Origin: Chionis minor
Lineage: Eukaryota > Chordata > Aves > Charadriiformes > Chionididae
DNA length: 64,000 nucleotides
Assembly: GCA_013398295.1 (NCBI GenBank)
Contig: VZSF01002928.1
Location: 116,767 to 180,766, forward strand
Direction: 5' to 3'
The position numbers and the translations under genes were made by a program. Position 1 is the first letter of the stretch; each line of letters opens with the position of its first letter. Shown one piece after another: positions 63,553 to 64,000 of this stretch. The notes below the pieces were generated by a model. It was given only the letters and a program-made list of their open reading frames with translations. It was not told where the DNA came from and made no database searches.

Positions 63553-63977
63553 CTAATTTAAGAGAGCATACAACTAAGCCGCTCTTCCTATGCAATCTCC
63601 AGCTACTGCTCCATCACTGCTTATGCCAAGACTAGACCTAAGTCACCACCATTTTAGCTAACTACAATCTTTTAAGGTGTGTGAGTGACAGTAAACACAT
63701 GCCAGAGAAATTATGACGTGTTCTAAATTTAGCTAGGTGAAGGAATTGTTCTATCACATTCTTGGCCTTTTAGGTACCTCTGTGGGGAGTCTGGCAGTGA
63801 TCAAGGTCGTGGATTGTTGCCCAGAAGCTCTCCTATACACATTTGAGCTAGATGTACCTGGAGAACTGGTGTCATATTCAGGGTAGAAGCCAGCTTCAAC
63901 TTTAGATACCTAAATTTGGGTGGTTGCACATATGTTATGCATACAGATGCCCATGTATAGTTTTCTTCTGCTGTTAA
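63553..63977. other. Noncoding DNA up to the window-edge CR1
   Basis: Unique-looking sequence of moderate composition. No gene or motif recognised. Confidence 0.5.
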
Positions 63978-64000
63978 CTGCCTCCCTGGGGCCCGGGTCC
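63978..64000 (+). mobile_element. Probable start of another CR1 (ORF1 esterase region), cut by the window end
   Basis: The last 23 bases include CTGCCTCCCTGGGGCCCGGG. They match CR1-D ORF1 at 41,870-41,891 in 20 of 22 positions, the codons for C-L-P-G-A just after the GDSL block. The bases before 63,978 do not match CR1-D, so this would be a 5'-truncated copy in plus orientation running out of the window. The match is short but GC-rich and abrupt in AT-rich DNA. Confidence 0.5.

Noticed and set aside
63398..63595. Minus-strand Leu/Pro/Ser-rich open frame
   Set aside because: Translation of the polypyrimidine complement of the purine tract.

Overview
The window looks like nuclear DNA of a bird; another sauropsid is less likely. 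It is AT-rich with long stretches of unique-looking sequence, and nearly every interspersed repeat I can recognise is a CR1 non-LTR retrotransposon, the dominant LINE of birds. No host protein-coding exon, rRNA, tRNA, CRISPR array or bacterial-type operon can be supported. It is best read as intergenic or intronic DNA. The species cannot be told from the sequence.

Layout. 1-9.9 kb: AT-rich DNA with a short antisense CR1 3' end (884-1080) and a TTTTA microsatellite (1381-1443). 9.9-10.0 kb: an old, diverged LINE/SINE-type tail. 10.5-13.15 kb: CR1-A, 5'-truncated, with decayed endonuclease and reverse transcriptase (RT) and a 19-unit pentanucleotide tail. 13.15-29.7 kb: mostly featureless, with a palindromic relic (14.6 kb), an antisense CR1 scrap (18.1-18.27 kb), an exact 41-bp tandem duplication (18.68 kb) and an unassigned GC-richer block (about 22.0-22.65 kb). 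29.7-31.2 kb: CR1-B, whose RT is split by a 137-bp antisense CR1 tail. 33.48-33.80 kb: a fragment very similar to the 3' part of CR1-B. 37.15-37.74 kb: an older antisense CR1. 40.87-45.29 kb: CR1-D, a nearly full-length copy with GC-rich 5' region, ORF1 (Cys-rich segment, coiled coil, GDSL-type esterase), ORF2 (AP endonuclease plus RT) and 3' UTR. 45.3-64.0 kb: AT-rich DNA with small direct repeats, a 136-nt pure purine tract (63,417-63,552) and, in the last 23 bases, what looks like the start of another CR1.

How the parts relate. All recognisable coding sequence belongs to the CR1 life cycle: ORF1 protein with esterase, then ORF2 endonuclease and RT that nick DNA and copy the element from its 3' end. 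Every copy is broken by frameshifts, stops, deletions or lost catalytic residues, so none looks autonomous. The tail nested in CR1-B closely resembles the 3' end of CR1-D, which gives a relative order of activity: the B-type copy was already in place when a D-type element inserted into it. I found no new biological system; the most useful observations concern CR1 structure and decay.
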